Part shown: piece after piece, positions 25,072-36,000 of the stretch
Position numbering within the stretch: position 1 is the first letter of the stretch
Layout of the letters: the number at the start of each line of letters is the position of its first letter
Source of the DNA: Silurus meridionalis
Taxonomy: Eukaryota > Chordata > Actinopteri > Siluriformes > Siluridae
NCBI RefSeq assembly: GCF_014805685.1
Contig: NC_060885.1
Location: forward strand, 8,197,132-8,261,131
Length of the DNA stretch: 64,000 bases
Direction of reading: 5' to 3'
Program-made: the position numbers and the translations under genes
Notes under the pieces: generated by a model
The model's database searches: none
The model's input: the letters and a program-made list of their open reading frames with translations, nothing else
What the model was told of the DNA's origin: nothing

Positions 25072-27772
25072 CTCAGGTATCTAAGACACTAATCAAAAGC
25101 CATACGTAATTGCTCCGATGGATTTCATCCTGAAACGGAGGGGGGGGACTGGCTTGCTCTCCCTCATTTTCTCTTCCCTCATCTTCATCCTCTTTCCAAC
25201 ACACACAATTCCTCCTCCCCTTTTTCTTATTCCCCCCTCCACTGCCTTCTCTCTCTTTCGCTCACGAACAGCAGCCAAGACTCTCCATCTAGTCGGAGGC
25301 AGGAGGCTTTGAAGAGATCAAAGGCAAGGCCGCGAGCAGTGCGGCACTCTGGGAATACAGTGAGCCTCTCTGCTCCTCAGCCCCATTTTCCAGAGTCATG
25401 TCGGATTGCAGCTGGATTGCATTCCGCCGGTTTTCTTAATGCTCTTGGTTTTGACTTTGACATCACTGACCCCCCCCCACTTCTTCAAAACAAGAGTGAG
25501 ACAGTAAGGGAGGAAAGGGGGGGCTGATGGACCAAAAAAAAGCAGAAAAAAGGGGTAAAAGAAAAAGAAAAGACCTGTGCAGAATAAAGAGAATAAGAGA
25601 AGCATGAACTATAGTAAGAAATGGAGGGGGAGAGAGAGAGATAGAGAAAGAGAGAGAGAGAGAGAAAGAGAGATCGACAAAGCAAATTTTATTTTCACAA
25701 CTCCATAATTGGGCAGTTCAAAGGGAACAGGGGGGGAAAGGGGAGCATTTGTTTTCAATTCTGTGGTCAATATGAAAGGAGCGACAAACTTTTATGAGTT
25801 TCACAAAAATTAAAGACAGGCTCTTTGCAGATTCAAAGAACAGGCTGTTTTTTTTTCCCTTTTCTCTCTCTCTTTTTTCATGATAGAGACCACACAAAAA
25901 TGAACTGATAGCAAACTGCAAGAGAGGAAAAAAAGGAGAGAAAAAAAAATGGAACATGCTGGTAAAGTCAGGGGGAAAAAAAAGTGAGAGAACGAGAAAG
26001 AGAAAAAGGCAGCTGTATCCATACATCCATTAAAGCGGCAGGCTAATAAAGCCTGGTGGCAGCCGTCCCTTTGTACTGCAATTCAGCTGAGGCCAGAATC
26101 GAACTCTTCCAGCACAGAGCATGAATACTTCAGTGCTGTCTGCTCCTCGGTGCACGCAAGCCTCTTTACTTTCACACACCCATGGAGACGAGCGAGAAAA
26201 ATAATGAGTCTCTGAAAAAGACCGAAGTTATAAAAGAAAGAACTGCAACTTTGTGCTGCAGTCACCATTGATCATCGGTGCCACTGAGGGGACATGGTGC
26301 TTCTTATTCCAGCGTCTGAAGTTCAGAAAAGAGCCGGGGTTTAAAATGCATACATCAGTCCTACATCTGTCAACGTACAAGTCCGCAGCTAAAGCAACTC
26401 CCTTTATCACTGCTGTATCCAACAACACGCATGTCAAGCATTCTCGTTTGTGTCAGAACACGATATACAGAAACGCCAAAAACAAGCTGAATCTGTCCCA
26501 ATTTACCGCTAGACAATTTTTCAACATGAACAGAACAGAATTTTAGGTCATCTGAGAAAACAGCATTCAGAACGAAACACACAAAAAAGAAAAGAAAGAA
26601 AATGTGCAGCACAAATATTCAAGCCTGCCTGACAAATGAGCGGAAACAGCACAGGGCTGAGCAGACGCCTCACCAGGCGTTTACCCGAGGTCACACGTAG
26701 CCGCCAAGTCACAACAAGAAGTCGTGCGAATGCAGGCAGCATGTGGAACAAAACACAGAACAACTTTATGATTTTCAGACTCAAACTCGAGTCCTGAGGG
26801 GGGAAAAATCTGCAGACCTCGGAGGCAAGAAGAGAAGGAGAGCGCTAAATGGTTTTCAGCTGGCATGCTAGTTACTGCTAGTTTATGTTGACTCCAAAGT
26901 TTATATCATATTTTTTTTGCTAGCAAACTCAGCAAATTTGAACCAAACCGCTATGCTAAATGAAACACAATGTGAATCAGGATATTTGAGGCTTGCTAAC
27001 AAAGTGACAAATTTTTAGGGGTACTTGTCCTGATAGATATTCATAAAAGTGTACTAATACAGTGGTTTAAATTTGCTGATCTGAATGACAATCCGAAAAC
27101 GTACCCTATAATGATTAAATGTGATCAGCCCTTTTCAAAGTTTGCGACGCCACAGAAATATATTGAATGCTTGGTTAAAACAAGTAAATAGATCCCGAAT
27201 CTGTTCAATAACATCTACAAAACGCACTGTGATTATCTGATTAACACAACAACAGAATCAGCGATCTGCGACTATCAAACACCCCACACACCAAAAAAAT
27301 TACAAAAATAAAAATAAATAAATGAAGACTAAATGTAAAATCAGTGTCAAGTCAGTATGCTAGGCAACTAGATCTGAAAATACATCAGTTTTGATAGCGG
27401 TCCAGCATTGCAGGCTAGTATCACATCACTGCATGGCTGATTAGGATCATTTGGATGCAGCTGAGTTTTGCAGCTTGTTCCGGAAAATGTTTTCCTGTTA
27501 ACACTGCCAGTCTAACCAAGTACAAATTACACATTTCTGACTCTCAGGTAAATGGCTTTAACAGAAAATAAAAAAACATAAAAATAAACAACTGACAAAC
27601 CTGCTTTATTTTCTCACCCCCATTCTTATTCTTTCCCCAAAATAAAAAAAAAGCCCTTAGCCACATGGATTCAATAAAGCAGTGTTTAGTGCTGGATGGA
27701 GATGGGAGTATCGATGGCTTTGTTTATGAAGCCTGAATGTGCATCAGCACTTCAAAGGCCTGTGGGCTGCCA

Positions 27773-27811
<39 letters not shown>

Positions 27812-30800
27812 TGAGGTCTGTGTGTTCAGACCTGCTCTGCAGATGACACGGCCGTCTCTGTGACCCTCCTCACTGACTCGCTGCATGTGTGGAGGCTTTA
27901 TTGCTACTGTAAAATGAGACAGAACTGAAACGAGCACCTCGGCGTCTGTGTGTGTGTATACAGTCTATGTGCATGTCATGTGCAAACATCATTTGTACCG
28001 CGCCGCTGTTTAATCTAAGATCTAATTTTCTGTAAAAGTAGCTTTGACAGTAGAGGCAGTGATTAAACTTACAGGTTTATATTAATGTACTTATTCTGAA
28101 TTCTCATTTCTATCGTGTCTCATTCACAGGAACTGAAGTATAGAGGAAGCGCAACAAATTGAAATAATAAACTGTTCTTAAAATAAATTTAAAAAACCCC
28201 TGAAATCTCTACCACGGTTTGTACATTGTTTGTTTATCATTCATCGAAGAAGCCTCTAGTGCACTGGCAATGCAGTGTTTCTCCATGAGAAAGTCTTCAG
28301 CATAGAACTTTGAACTTTTCCATTTCCTTTTAGGACAATAAGCCGTTTTGTTGTCTTATTTATATTATAGAGTGAAACATAAAAGATTAAGGAGGGAATG
28401 AATGCTGACTGTAATACATTTTGTAACACAAAAGACAGCAGAACAGTCTTGTGTCGGTTCTAAAACCTTTATGGTAACAATAAATGGTTTAATTGCATGA
28501 CATGCCATTCAATAATAACTTAAAATCATTGATATTTCATTCCTTTAAAAAAGTTAATCAAATATTATATTATTGGAAAATATTTCAATTCATGGTTGTA
28601 TAAGGGTTTTATTTATTATTTCTCCCCAGTGACTAAGAAAGACGTTTTGATGGCAGAGCATCTTCTATGGTACAGGGATATAAAATGTTTCAGGACAACA
28701 GTTTATACACAATAGAAAGTGGTTGATGTTTATAAGAATAAACATCGTCTGTTGGCCAACCATGCCATCTGCTGAAACATTAAGACAGATCAGCTGTTTG
28801 AGTAATATATTACATGAGCTACCAAAAAGTGATAAACAGGGTTGCCTACACCATTGAAATTGATTCTGTCCATAACTGTTAAGAATTTCAAGAGTGTAAT
28901 GTATTTATTTACAGTAGCAACCCTGTCATTCATGCATTTACCTCTCATGTAACCCTGAATCATTGATATTCTTTGTAATAATAACTCTACCAAGCCACAG
29001 TCAACTCCTTGAGTCTCAGGGCCAGTTCTTGAGGGTTGGCAACCCAAATGGAATGGCATTAGTGAGACTCAGGAAGCATGGGTGCTGGGAAATGTGGTCT
29101 GCTGACATTGACACCACAGAGCTCATGGAGAAAAGAAGCACGGTTAACGGCAGTGTTAAATCTCGTTAGGTAAGCCTGGGTTAGGGGGGGATACCCGTTC
29201 CAAGGCATGTCCACCCTGAGGAAGAAATCTGTCATGTCCCACATCAAAGTTTAGTGTGTGAACATGTGTGATCTATTGCCAGTTTCCAGTTCTAATGTTT
29301 GGGGGGGCGTGGGGGATGTGGCGTGGGAGGGACAAGCTTGACCTCTGAACTGCCACCAACATCCTACACAATCTTACATTCAAACAGCAAATTAGCGGTT
29401 ACAGGAAAGCTTGAAGAATTGATCCACCATGCATGAAAATAGGTGCAGAAGACTAAACCCTTGAAAGACCAACCATAGCATGTTATTTTGGAGCATAATC
29501 ACACTCGGGGGAATTTTTTTTTTTTATTATTATTATATTCTATATATATCCTTTGCTACATTTGACGTGGCATACCAAGTGCTTCCTTTCTATTCTCTAT
29601 GTACATCCAGGAAAAAAAAAAGTTTAATTGTACGGTTTAATAATTTGCCCACGTTCACATTATATTGTTATAAAATATAATATAATATAATATATTGTTA
29701 TAAGGCCCTTAACCCTCTTTGCTCCAGGGGCACTGTATCATGGCTGACCCTGTGCTCCGACCCCAGCTTCTGAAATAGCTGGGATATGCGAGGAAAATAA
29801 TTTTCCCTGTGCTGTAATGTATTACATTGCTGGTAAAATTGTTGATTTCTTTACCTCAAATTAACAGACACAGGTTTTAAAAGTACACTTCTTAAAATAA
29901 AACTGCAGCTATTAAAGCTGCAACACAATGTTTGGCCACGTTCCCATAGTAAGGTGTTAGCTAATTGAAGGATTACCAACCAGACTTGTAGGTTCTTCTC
30001 TGCAGAAGCCCTTCAAGGCATGAAAGCGATGAAATGAAGCACCAGATTGCTTTGCCCTGCCCTATTCTTCCACTGCCACCTTTCAGTCAGTGGCTTATGA
30101 AGAAACATGAACCATTGCACATGCAGTCACTTTAAATAACCCAAAACGGAAGAGTAAAAACCTCATGCGACCTCCTGCTGATCGCTTCCAAACATGCCAA
30201 GAAAGGAACAGGAACTCAGCATGCTGCCAAACAAAACCCAACTTTTCACCACCCTTCTCTCTCATACTCGCTTTTTCTCCTTCTCCTCATCTTTATGCTT
30301 TTCTGGAGACCATACCTGATGAACTGTCCATATCTATAAGAACATGAAAATGGCAATGGGCTCAAATGCTTAAGGATATAACTTCACTAATTTACTAATG
30401 ACCTGAGATCATATATCATTTCCACAATTCAGGATCTCAAAGAAGCTCTGTGTCGGAGAAACATGCGCAGGCTCCACGGGTCAAAGCCGCTGGTAAGCAA
30501 TAGTAGCACGGGTCAGCAAAGCCAGCCTGAGGGAGCATTTAAATCTCACCACTGCTTTCTTCCTCTCTAAACTCACAGCCTCGTACCTTCCCACAGTCAG
30601 GTAGCAGCAGAGCAAATCTGCTGAGCAGCGGAAAAGCCGCCAACCCTTGACTGGGTGTGTGTCAGGCAGTGGAATGTCATGGCCAATGGAAATCTATCCA
30701 AACTTCAGGGAATGAAAGAAGCGTGGAGGAGGAGGCGGGGGTGACTAGCGCCTTTGATCTTCGAGAAATCTGATTCCAGGCTTGAGATACTGTGTCGACG

Positions 30801-33800
30801 TATTTGAGCCGAAGGAGAACGTGGGGAAACGCTCAGTTTCTAGGGTGCAGAGTAGTGTGTCTGACATGCTGGCTAATTGGGATTTTTTTTTACTGCGGTA
30901 TTGCACACATATGGCAGTGAACCGGTTTTAATAGTGAGACAAACACGTCAGTATATAATTCCAATCATGTGATTAGTACTAGTAGTTCTAGTATGCTCGC
31001 GCCATACTTCCTACATCATATGCATCAGTACCCTCTCAAGCGAAACAATGCTCAATCACAGCTGAACACCCGAGCTGACTTTACCCCTCAACACCCGACA
31101 GCCTCTGTGCTTTCATTCGGCATCAGCACACGCAGACTAGAGCCGTGTGAACAATGCCAGAGATGTGCTGGTGCTGGTACGTTAGCCTGTGGCTGGTGCC
31201 TGTCCCCGGCACGGGGTCACTGCCAGACTCTTCTTCACACAAAAAAACTTCCAAACAGGATTAGGTTGGACAGCTGCGTGCATGTCCTGCATCTGTTTTG
31301 CAGGCATTGAAGCTTTGGAATGAGGCTGAGCAGACGGAGAGCGAGTAGCACCAAAAGAACGAGCCCCGACTATATATAGATTCTGGATAGCATCAAGCTG
31401 CCTTATTTTCCACATATATTTAAATGCATTAATAGTGTAGACAACACCGCAAAACATTAAGGAAATATTATGCAGCACACTAGAAGCCAGAGTGGCATGA
31501 TGAGTATTTCTCTTGTAAAAAAAAATCACCACATGGATGCCAGGTCCTCAGAAACAACATGAAAAATCATCACAATTAAAATCTGTTACACCATACTGCA
31601 AAAGATTTATTACATATAGGGAAACTAAGAGCAACTACCGTTTTGTCCTACAGTAAAAGAACAAAAAAAGGGCAAAACCCACCGTTCTGGGCATGGGAGG
31701 CGAGAGCGAGCCGTTGTTCATGTAGTGTTCGTTGTTCATGTTGGTCATCATGATGTAACTCGGGTAACCAGAGTAGGCATGCCCTTTACTGTACAGATCT
31801 TGGAGCTTTCCTGAAATAGAACAGGATGGTTATTTTGCTTATTCAAATAGGAGGCTTTCAGCAAGCAAGGAAAAATCTAGTGCACAACGTGGTTTTGGTG
31901 CATTTTAAACACGACTAAATGGATCTCTGATTCACATCAAAATCCCCCGTCTATAAAATCTACTTCACGGTTTTTTTAAATATGACACAGAGTTGTACAT
32001 GACAATAATTTTTTTATGTAGACAGTTCAATTTAAACTCAATCCAAAAGTAAAAATGAATAAAACCATAGATTTTTAGTTTTCACTATTCTGTATGTAAT
32101 ATACTGCAAGATGAGTCGATTCAAGATTAAACAAATTGGTCATGTGTACAATGAAATTCTTAACTTTGTCTTGTGAATGCTGCATTATAAAATAAAATAA
32201 ATCAAAAACAACCACCAGTATTATATCGCTGTATGCAATAATAATGCAACACAGAAGTAAATTTATCATTCAATCAAAAACAGGATATTCTGTCGGTTAC
32301 TAAATGTATTGCACTTACATAGTTCTGAAATATTATTGACTCTATAAAAATGTCTCTCTTTTAAAACTTTCATTAAACGCCATTTCCTTCATCTTCTCCA
32401 GAACGCTGCCCTGTTTTTGGAAGGACAATAGAAGCCTCTCTGTGCCAATTAGCAACAATTAACACACAGTATCTCAGACACATGCGCAAAGTATCAAAAC
32501 ACAGACGACCCCCGACTGCTTACGGAGGTCCTCAAAGTGTTCGTGTATTTGTGTCAGGGTGAAACAGAGACAAAGTGTTTGAAACAGGGGAAGGGGGACG
32601 GGGTTACTTCTAAAGGAAGAACAGAGAAAAAGACAGCCTTCTGTGTAGGGACGGTGGGGGTGTGAGCGAGACCGATTCAGGGGGTTTGCAGTGGTGGTGG
32701 TGGTGGTGTGCGTGTTCGCGCTTTTGGGGGGGGGTCTGCTACTATTCACAACGACCCGAGAACAAAAAGGGCTACAAGCCCACCATTGTGAAGTCCGACA
32801 CTTGGGTGCAAGATTGACGAGCAATCAGTGGAGATCAAATGAACTCCGCAGCAACACGTCCCTGATGGTAGCACTGAAGTGTGTGTGGGGTGTGTGTGTG
32901 GAGGCCAGAGTGTCAGTGGGAGTCCTCTAGACCACCACATTGGCACGTGCCGTGCGCCGCCAGCACTAAAGCTGCTGCTCGTCTTGCTGAACAGCTTGTC
33001 AAAAGCAAAATGGAGTTGATGATAAAAAAAGAAACAAAAGCCAGTTCATATGGGGTTGGCACAGATCAATAGAGAGTCATTTTTCAGTGCTTTGTAAATG
33101 TATGATCTAAATTTATAGGGTTTTTTTTTTACAGAACAAAATTGGAGCAGATGAGCAAATGTAGACATTGTAGAAATTAAAAATTGTTTAAATAGAAGTT
33201 CTATTTCACAAAAGAAATCTTTTATTCTTGTTACACACATTTTTAAACTGCATTCGATTTGAGTCTTTTTCTTGTTTTGCTTTTTTTTTTTTAAACAAAA
33301 AGGTACCACTTACCATCATCAGGATGCTCTCTGTGTTTTTCGTGATAGGAGTCTGGGGTTATTTGGGACTGTCTACCTGCCTGTTAGAATAAAAAAAAAA
33401 AAATCACAAACAGAGAGAGTAAAATAATTGTATCATATTCGTGCACATATTAATACAAAAACAGCATGAACACGGTAGAGAGAAAGAAGCTTGTAATCTG
33501 TTGGTTTTACCAAGTGTGGTTTTTTTTTCATTGGGTTTCCTTGAAAAGATAATAACAATGAATATTTAATATACAGTAATTATATTTTGGCAATAAACAA
33601 TCCAAATCTGTTGTGAGAAGATAAACCTTCAGAAAAAAACCTCTACAAATACACACACATTCTCTGTATGCATGGAAGCAGTGATGGAAGAAGGGGAGTG
33701 GAACTTATGAGGCAAAGATCTGCAATGAATTTCTAATTAACATTTAGCCCAGTGTTCGATTCTTCCTTATGACACTTCCTAACTCTGATCGTTGTGCATG

Positions 33801-34232
33801 TCAGGAGGAAAAGCTTGGAGGGAAACCATCCATGGTGTGTTGAATGATTTACAGTCCGTAATAAAAACAGAACAACAGAGACCTGGAATTGTATTAATCG
33901 TACAATAATTATGTAGACGTTTCTGCTTCGATATTATAGAAACGATTATGATGAATACTACACGCAAAATGTGTTTTAGTTTTTTCTTGAAAGGGTGGAA
34001 GGATTAAGACAGTATGCAACAAAGCCAGATCATTTGCATCCATGCATCCTTGACATAGATCCAAAACAATTTTACTATCAAAAAAAGGCAGGCAAGGGGT
34101 AGTACGAAAATTTTCATTATTTAAGAAAAAAAGCATTTTTAAAATGGTTAATGGGTAAGACAAGGAAGAAATGCAGGAGGGAAAATAATACTTAAATGGA
34201 AGAAATAACAAAGAAGAACAAGTCTCTGTTTG

Positions 34233-34311
<79 letters not shown>

Positions 34312-34410
34312 TTTCCAGAAATACTTAAAAAAATGTGTCAAACAAATAGCATGATTAAACTGTTAAAAACATTAAACATCCATATGAATCAATTTATACT
34401 ACTAGACAAA

Positions 34411-34465
<55 letters not shown>

Positions 34466-35173
34466 TTTGCAGCATTTTAAATTACATTATCCAAACCCCT
34501 ATTAGCATAAAGATGCTCTCTTGTTTTTTTTTTACTAATTCATTAAAGATACAAAAATAAATGCTTGGTTTTTTTTGTTCAAAATAGGATTTTAACTCAA
34601 TAAATCTAAGCTGGATGTGTTCACATTTTGAATGAACTGAGACTCAGTAGCAAATTGACACCAGGTGTATTAAAAAGGGAAAGAAAAGAAAAAGAAACAA
34701 AAAACAGATGGTGTTTTTCGAACAGCAAAAGAGAGAGAGAGAGAGAGAGAGAGAAGAGAGAAAGGAGTGTTATGATAAAGGATAATGTTGCAAAACAAAT
34801 ATTTCGGGAGATTTGCTGCAAAAAAAATGAGATACAGCAGATGATACAATGTACAAACGCGGAATCTCAGGTGGTTTACTCCATGAAAAGAAATCAAGCT
34901 GATGGAAGGTGAAGAATTAAAGATTCTACACGGGTGTAAAGGAGATTTCTGGAAGTCGGAAATGTGAGGACTCACGTCGTGGTTGTTGCTGTTTGGACTC
35001 GTTTCACTCTCGTTGACCAGAGAGGACTTGAGCTCGGCCAGGTCTCCTTCCTCCTCGGAGTTGGTGATCTCGGCGAAGCTCTGCTCTTTCTGCGGGTCGC
35101 CCTCGTCCTTGAACGGGATCATCTCGTCGGTGGCGCAGAGCTCCGGGTCTCCGCCGCCCGCCAGCTGCGGCAT
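4662..35173 (-). CDS. lef1: lef1, lymphoid enhancer-binding factor 1 (10 coding exons, gene-level span)
   Basis: This is a sequence-specific HMG-box factor that binds the minor groove at CTTTGAT-type sites, bends DNA and recruits beta-catenin in the nucleus to switch on Wnt targets; without beta-catenin it works with Groucho/TLE repressors. Joined coding exons are 34976-35173, 33314-33380, 31683-31810, 13283-13406, 11487-11577, 10337-10456, 8292-8454, 7661-7768, 5353-5401 and 4662-4696. They total 1083 nt (360 aa plus stop) and every junction is GT/AG and in phase. Residues about 8-57 form the beta-catenin-binding segment ([15 protein letters not shown], then [15 protein letters not shown]). 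The HMG box runs from about 261 to 330, followed by KKKKRKR at 335-341. The start [11 protein letters not shown] and the end MKTAYI distinguish LEF1 from TCF7, TCF7L1 and TCF7L2. Human LEF1 has 399 residues; most of the difference is the missing exon VI (28 residues). Sumoylation-type motifs FKDE (K22) and VKHE (K231) are present. Assignment is from family knowledge, not a database search. Confidence 0.97.
5353..5401 (-). CDS. lef1: lef1 exon 10, basic tail
   Basis: This 49-bp exon encodes residues 334-349 plus one base: [16 protein letters not shown]. The acceptor is TTTCTAG|GGAAAA and the donor is CTCAG|GTAAAA. The KKKKRKR run is the nuclear-localisation and DNA-contacting basic tail that follows the HMG box. 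The exon is too short to show up as an ORF; it was found by frame and motif between exons 9 and 11. Confidence 0.95.
7228..7452 (+). repeat. Dispersed repeat family copy B
   Basis: This copy contains CCCTTTTGAGTCTGGTTCC, AGGGTTTCTTTCTCAG, GCTTGCTCAT and AAGCTGCTTTGAGACAATCT, ending in AATAAAATTAAACTAAACC. It lies in lef1 intron 9, antisense to the gene. Confidence 0.75.
7661..7768 (-). CDS. lef1: lef1 exon 9, second half of HMG box
   Basis: This 108-bp exon encodes residues 298-333: [20 protein letters not shown], then [16 protein letters not shown]. The acceptor is CCAACAG|TGGC and the donor is AATTAC|GTAAGT, phase 0. It completes helix 3 of the HMG box and matches the vertebrate TCF/LEF consensus residue for residue as far as I can recall it. 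Confidence 0.98.
8292..8454 (-). CDS. lef1: lef1 exon 8, first half of HMG box
   Basis: This 163-bp exon encodes residues 243-297. It opens [20 protein letters not shown] and continues [20 protein letters not shown] through to NQILGRR. The acceptor is TTGCAG|GAAG and the donor is AGAAGG|GTATGC, phase 0. It carries HMG-box helices 1 and 2, including the intercalating methionine region FMLYMKEMR. The box is interrupted by an intron exactly after GRR, as in other TCF/LEF genes. Confidence 0.98.
10337..10456 (-). CDS. lef1: lef1 exon 7 by human numbering
   Basis: This 120-bp exon encodes residues 204-242 between split codons: [20 protein letters not shown], then [19 protein letters not shown]. 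The acceptor is CTTCAG|GTTCC and the donor is CACAT|GTGAGT; phase runs from 2 to 2. VKHE at 230-233 fits the sumoylation consensus and corresponds to VKQE in human LEF1. The last codon is split AT|G across the next intron. Confidence 0.96.
11414..11470 (+). repeat. (TG)n and (GA)n compound microsatellite
   Basis: A pure TG run at 11414-11447 is followed by GA- and TG-rich sequence to 11470. It reads as CA/CU repeats in lef1 pre-mRNA and starts about 17 nt after the exon 5 donor, with the pure CA run 40-73 nt after it. Confidence 0.98.
11487..11577 (-). CDS. lef1: lef1 exon 5
   Basis: This 91-bp exon encodes residues 173-202 plus two bases of W203: [20 protein letters not shown], then [11 protein letters not shown]. 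The acceptor is ATACAG|GAATGC and the donor is GGCTG|GTGAGT; phase runs from 1 to 2. It is bracketed by long intronic dinucleotide tracts: (GU)n upstream and (CA)n downstream in transcript sense. The expected next exon, exon VI, is not visible. Joining directly to the FPHHM exon keeps the frame and completes the tryptophan codon. Confidence 0.95.
11651..11710 (+). repeat. (AC)n microsatellite, 60 bp
   Basis: A pure run that reads as (GU)30 in lef1 pre-mRNA, ending 73 nt upstream of the exon 5 acceptor. Confidence 0.99.
13283..13406 (-). CDS. lef1: lef1 exon 4
   Basis: This exon encodes residues 132-172 plus one base. It begins [20 protein letters not shown], continues [11 protein letters not shown] and ends QDSK. 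The acceptor is CTGCAG|TCGAAT and the donor is AAAAG|GTATATG. The first 27 residues match human LEF1 exactly, from my memory of that protein. The NLK target threonine is kept (T148 in HPLTP). The second site, HFSPG in human, reads HFAPG here (A159). Confidence 0.97.
14059..14090 (+). repeat. (CA)n microsatellite, 32 bp
   Basis: A pure CA run in lef1 intron 3, preceded by interrupted CA sequence from 13972. Confidence 0.98.
14832..15092 (+). repeat. Dispersed repeat family copy C
   Basis: This is the most complete copy: CAGTGCCACCCAGATGATAA, GGGTTCCCTTTTGAGTCTTG, AAGGTTTCTTCCTTG, CTCAGGGAGTTTTTCCTTGC, GGCTCGCTCATGAGG and ACAATGTTCATTGTTAAAAG. It lies in lef1 intron 3, antisense to the gene. 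Confidence 0.8.
22261..22313 (+). repeat. (CA)n microsatellite, 53 bp
   Basis: A pure CA run in lef1 intron 3. Confidence 0.99.
25025..25070 (+). repeat. (CA)n microsatellite, 46 bp
   Basis: A pure CA run in lef1 intron 3, followed by a unique-looking GC-richer segment. Confidence 0.99.
25630..25672 (+). repeat. (GA)n purine tract
   Basis: An interrupted GA repeat in a broader purine-rich stretch (25500-25680). In lef1 sense it is a long pyrimidine tract. Confidence 0.95.
27772..27809 (+). repeat. (CA)n microsatellite, 38 bp
   Basis: A CA run with a single TA interruption near 27779, in lef1 intron 3. Confidence 0.97.
29700..29825 (+). repeat. 5'-truncated copy of the 48.25-kb SINE
   Basis: This copy shares AAGGCCCTTAACC, GCTCCAGGGG, ATCATGGCTGACCCTG, GACCCCAGCTTC and AGCTGGGATAT in the same order as the body of the full SINE at 48254-48480. 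The tRNA-like head is missing. It lies in lef1 intron 3, antisense to the gene. Confidence 0.75.
31683..31810 (-). CDS. lef1: lef1 exon 3
   Basis: This 128-bp exon encodes residues 89-131: [19 protein letters not shown], then [20 protein letters not shown], ending MPRT. The acceptor is TTTCAG|GAAAGC and the donor is AGAACG|GTGGGT; phase runs from 1 to 0. The paired methionines M109/M110 and M113 correspond to the region where the human intronic promoter starts dominant-negative LEF1 lacking the beta-catenin domain. An 18.3-kb intron follows. Confidence 0.95.
33314..33380 (-). CDS. lef1: lef1 exon 2
   Basis: This 67-bp exon encodes residues 67-88 plus one base of G89. It starts AGRQSQ and ends REHPDDG. 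The acceptor is TAACAG|GCAGG and the donor is GATG|GTAAGT. A second AG lies 4 nt into the exon, but using it would break the frame. The matching human segment is VARQAQ to REHPDDG. It was too short to appear as a long ORF and was found by looking for the expected sequence between exons 1 and 3. Confidence 0.93.
34234..34306 (+). repeat. (TA)n microsatellite, about 72 bp
   Basis: A pure TA run in lef1 intron 1, the only long TA run within the transcribed gene. Confidence 0.99.
34411..34461 (+). repeat. (ATT)n microsatellite
   Basis: About 17 ATT units in lef1 intron 1. Confidence 0.98.
34976..35173 (-). CDS. lef1: lef1 exon 1, coding part (beta-catenin-binding domain)
   Basis: This exon encodes residues 1-66, from [18 protein letters not shown] to NSNNHD. 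The start ATG at 35173-35171 is chosen because MPQL is the invariant TCF/LEF amino terminus. The donor reads GAC|GTGAGT at 34976/34975, phase 0. Acidic residues D16 and E17 and K22 lie in the extended strand that contacts beta-catenin, and [15 protein letters not shown] (43-57) forms the following helix. The glycine run after MPQL is only three residues long, shorter than in human LEF1. The exon continues upstream as 5' UTR to an undetermined cap site. Confidence 0.97.
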
Positions 35174-36000
35174 GGTTCCTTCCTCAACCCACCGGGAGCT
35201 TCGTGGAACAGGAGCTCAAAATCCTTCAAGAAAATTAACGAGTTTGGAAACCGCTCTCTTTATTTTTCTCTCTTTCTCTCTAAAAAGCTGACTGGAGTCG
35301 AAACAGTGTACAGGCTATGATTTTTTAACTGACAACCCAAAATCCTGGAGTGAAATAAAAAGTCGGTGTTCAGGTCTAAGCAAATAAAAATATATATATT
35401 TATACTTTCAAACCCAAGAAAAAACTTTGGAGGAAAAGCGACTCCGTAGTTCGTGTATTTCCTTCTCTCTGTCCTCTTGAAAGAGAAAAAACACAGAAAC
35501 AAAAACAAAGTTTGGAAGTTTGTTTGGTAGGGCTAGCAAACGGAAAACACCGGGAAACACCGGAAAACGCGCTCACAGTCCGTCAACACTCCAGTCCAAA
35601 AAACAAAGTTTTTATTCTTTCTTTTTTTCCCTACACGTTAAACTTTCAAAAAACATCCTCCAGGCTTTTAAAGCTCACTATTAATTGAAATTGTGTCCCC
35701 CAGAAAAAAAACGACACTTTCTGCAAAATCCCCTAAAAAAAAACAAAAACAATGTTTCCCCGCAATCTCAGCGTTGTGGACGCGCCGCACGCGCGCAGAC
35801 AGCACACCGTTCTGAAACTGAGCAGCGCGCGATCTGCGCCACCTCTCTGGAAAGGCGCGTGAGAGTGTGCGCGTGCGTGCGCGTGCGTGCGTGCGTGTTT
35901 GTGTCGTAGCAACGGCTCTCCTCCCCTTCGCCCCCCACCTTCCTCCTTCCAGCTCCCGCATTGACTGTGAAGATAGAGATGAAAGAGACGCCGCCGCTCT
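35174..36000 (-). promoter_or_regulatory. lef1: lef1 5' UTR and proximal promoter region, CpG-rich
   Basis: This stretch directly upstream of the start codon is AT-rich to about 35540 and then becomes rich in CpG, with GACGCGCCGCACGCGCGC near 35780 and GCGCGCGATCTGCGCC near 35825. That is the usual picture for a vertebrate housekeeping or developmental promoter. No TATA box is convincing here. The cap site and 5' UTR exon limits cannot be set from the sequence. A 34-bp alternating purine-pyrimidine tract lies at 35865-35898. Confidence 0.55.

Larger units (their letters stand above)
13407..31682 (-). other. lef1: lef1 intron 3 (18.3 kb), no recognisable exon
   Basis: This is the largest intron, as expected between the PRT and SNKV exons of LEF1. 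It contains (CA)n tracts at 14059-14090, 22261-22313, 25025-25070 and 27772-27809. It also has a purine-rich stretch at 25500-25680, one dispersed-repeat copy at 14832-15092 and a SINE 3' piece at 29700-29825. Four SCTTTGATS-class sites lie at 19480, 21959, 25316 and 30751, with another at 13872. GC-richer segments near 25250-25480, 26040-26200 and 30480-30840 are candidates for conserved regulatory DNA. A 229-codon reading frame at 19843-20532 has no recognisable domain. Confidence 0.8.

Noticed and set aside
34670..34975. Continuation of the exon 1 reading frame past HD into the intron
   Set aside because: The frame passes a consensus GTGAGT donor and then enters a (CT)n tract; the LEF1 homology stops exactly at the donor and resumes in exon 2.
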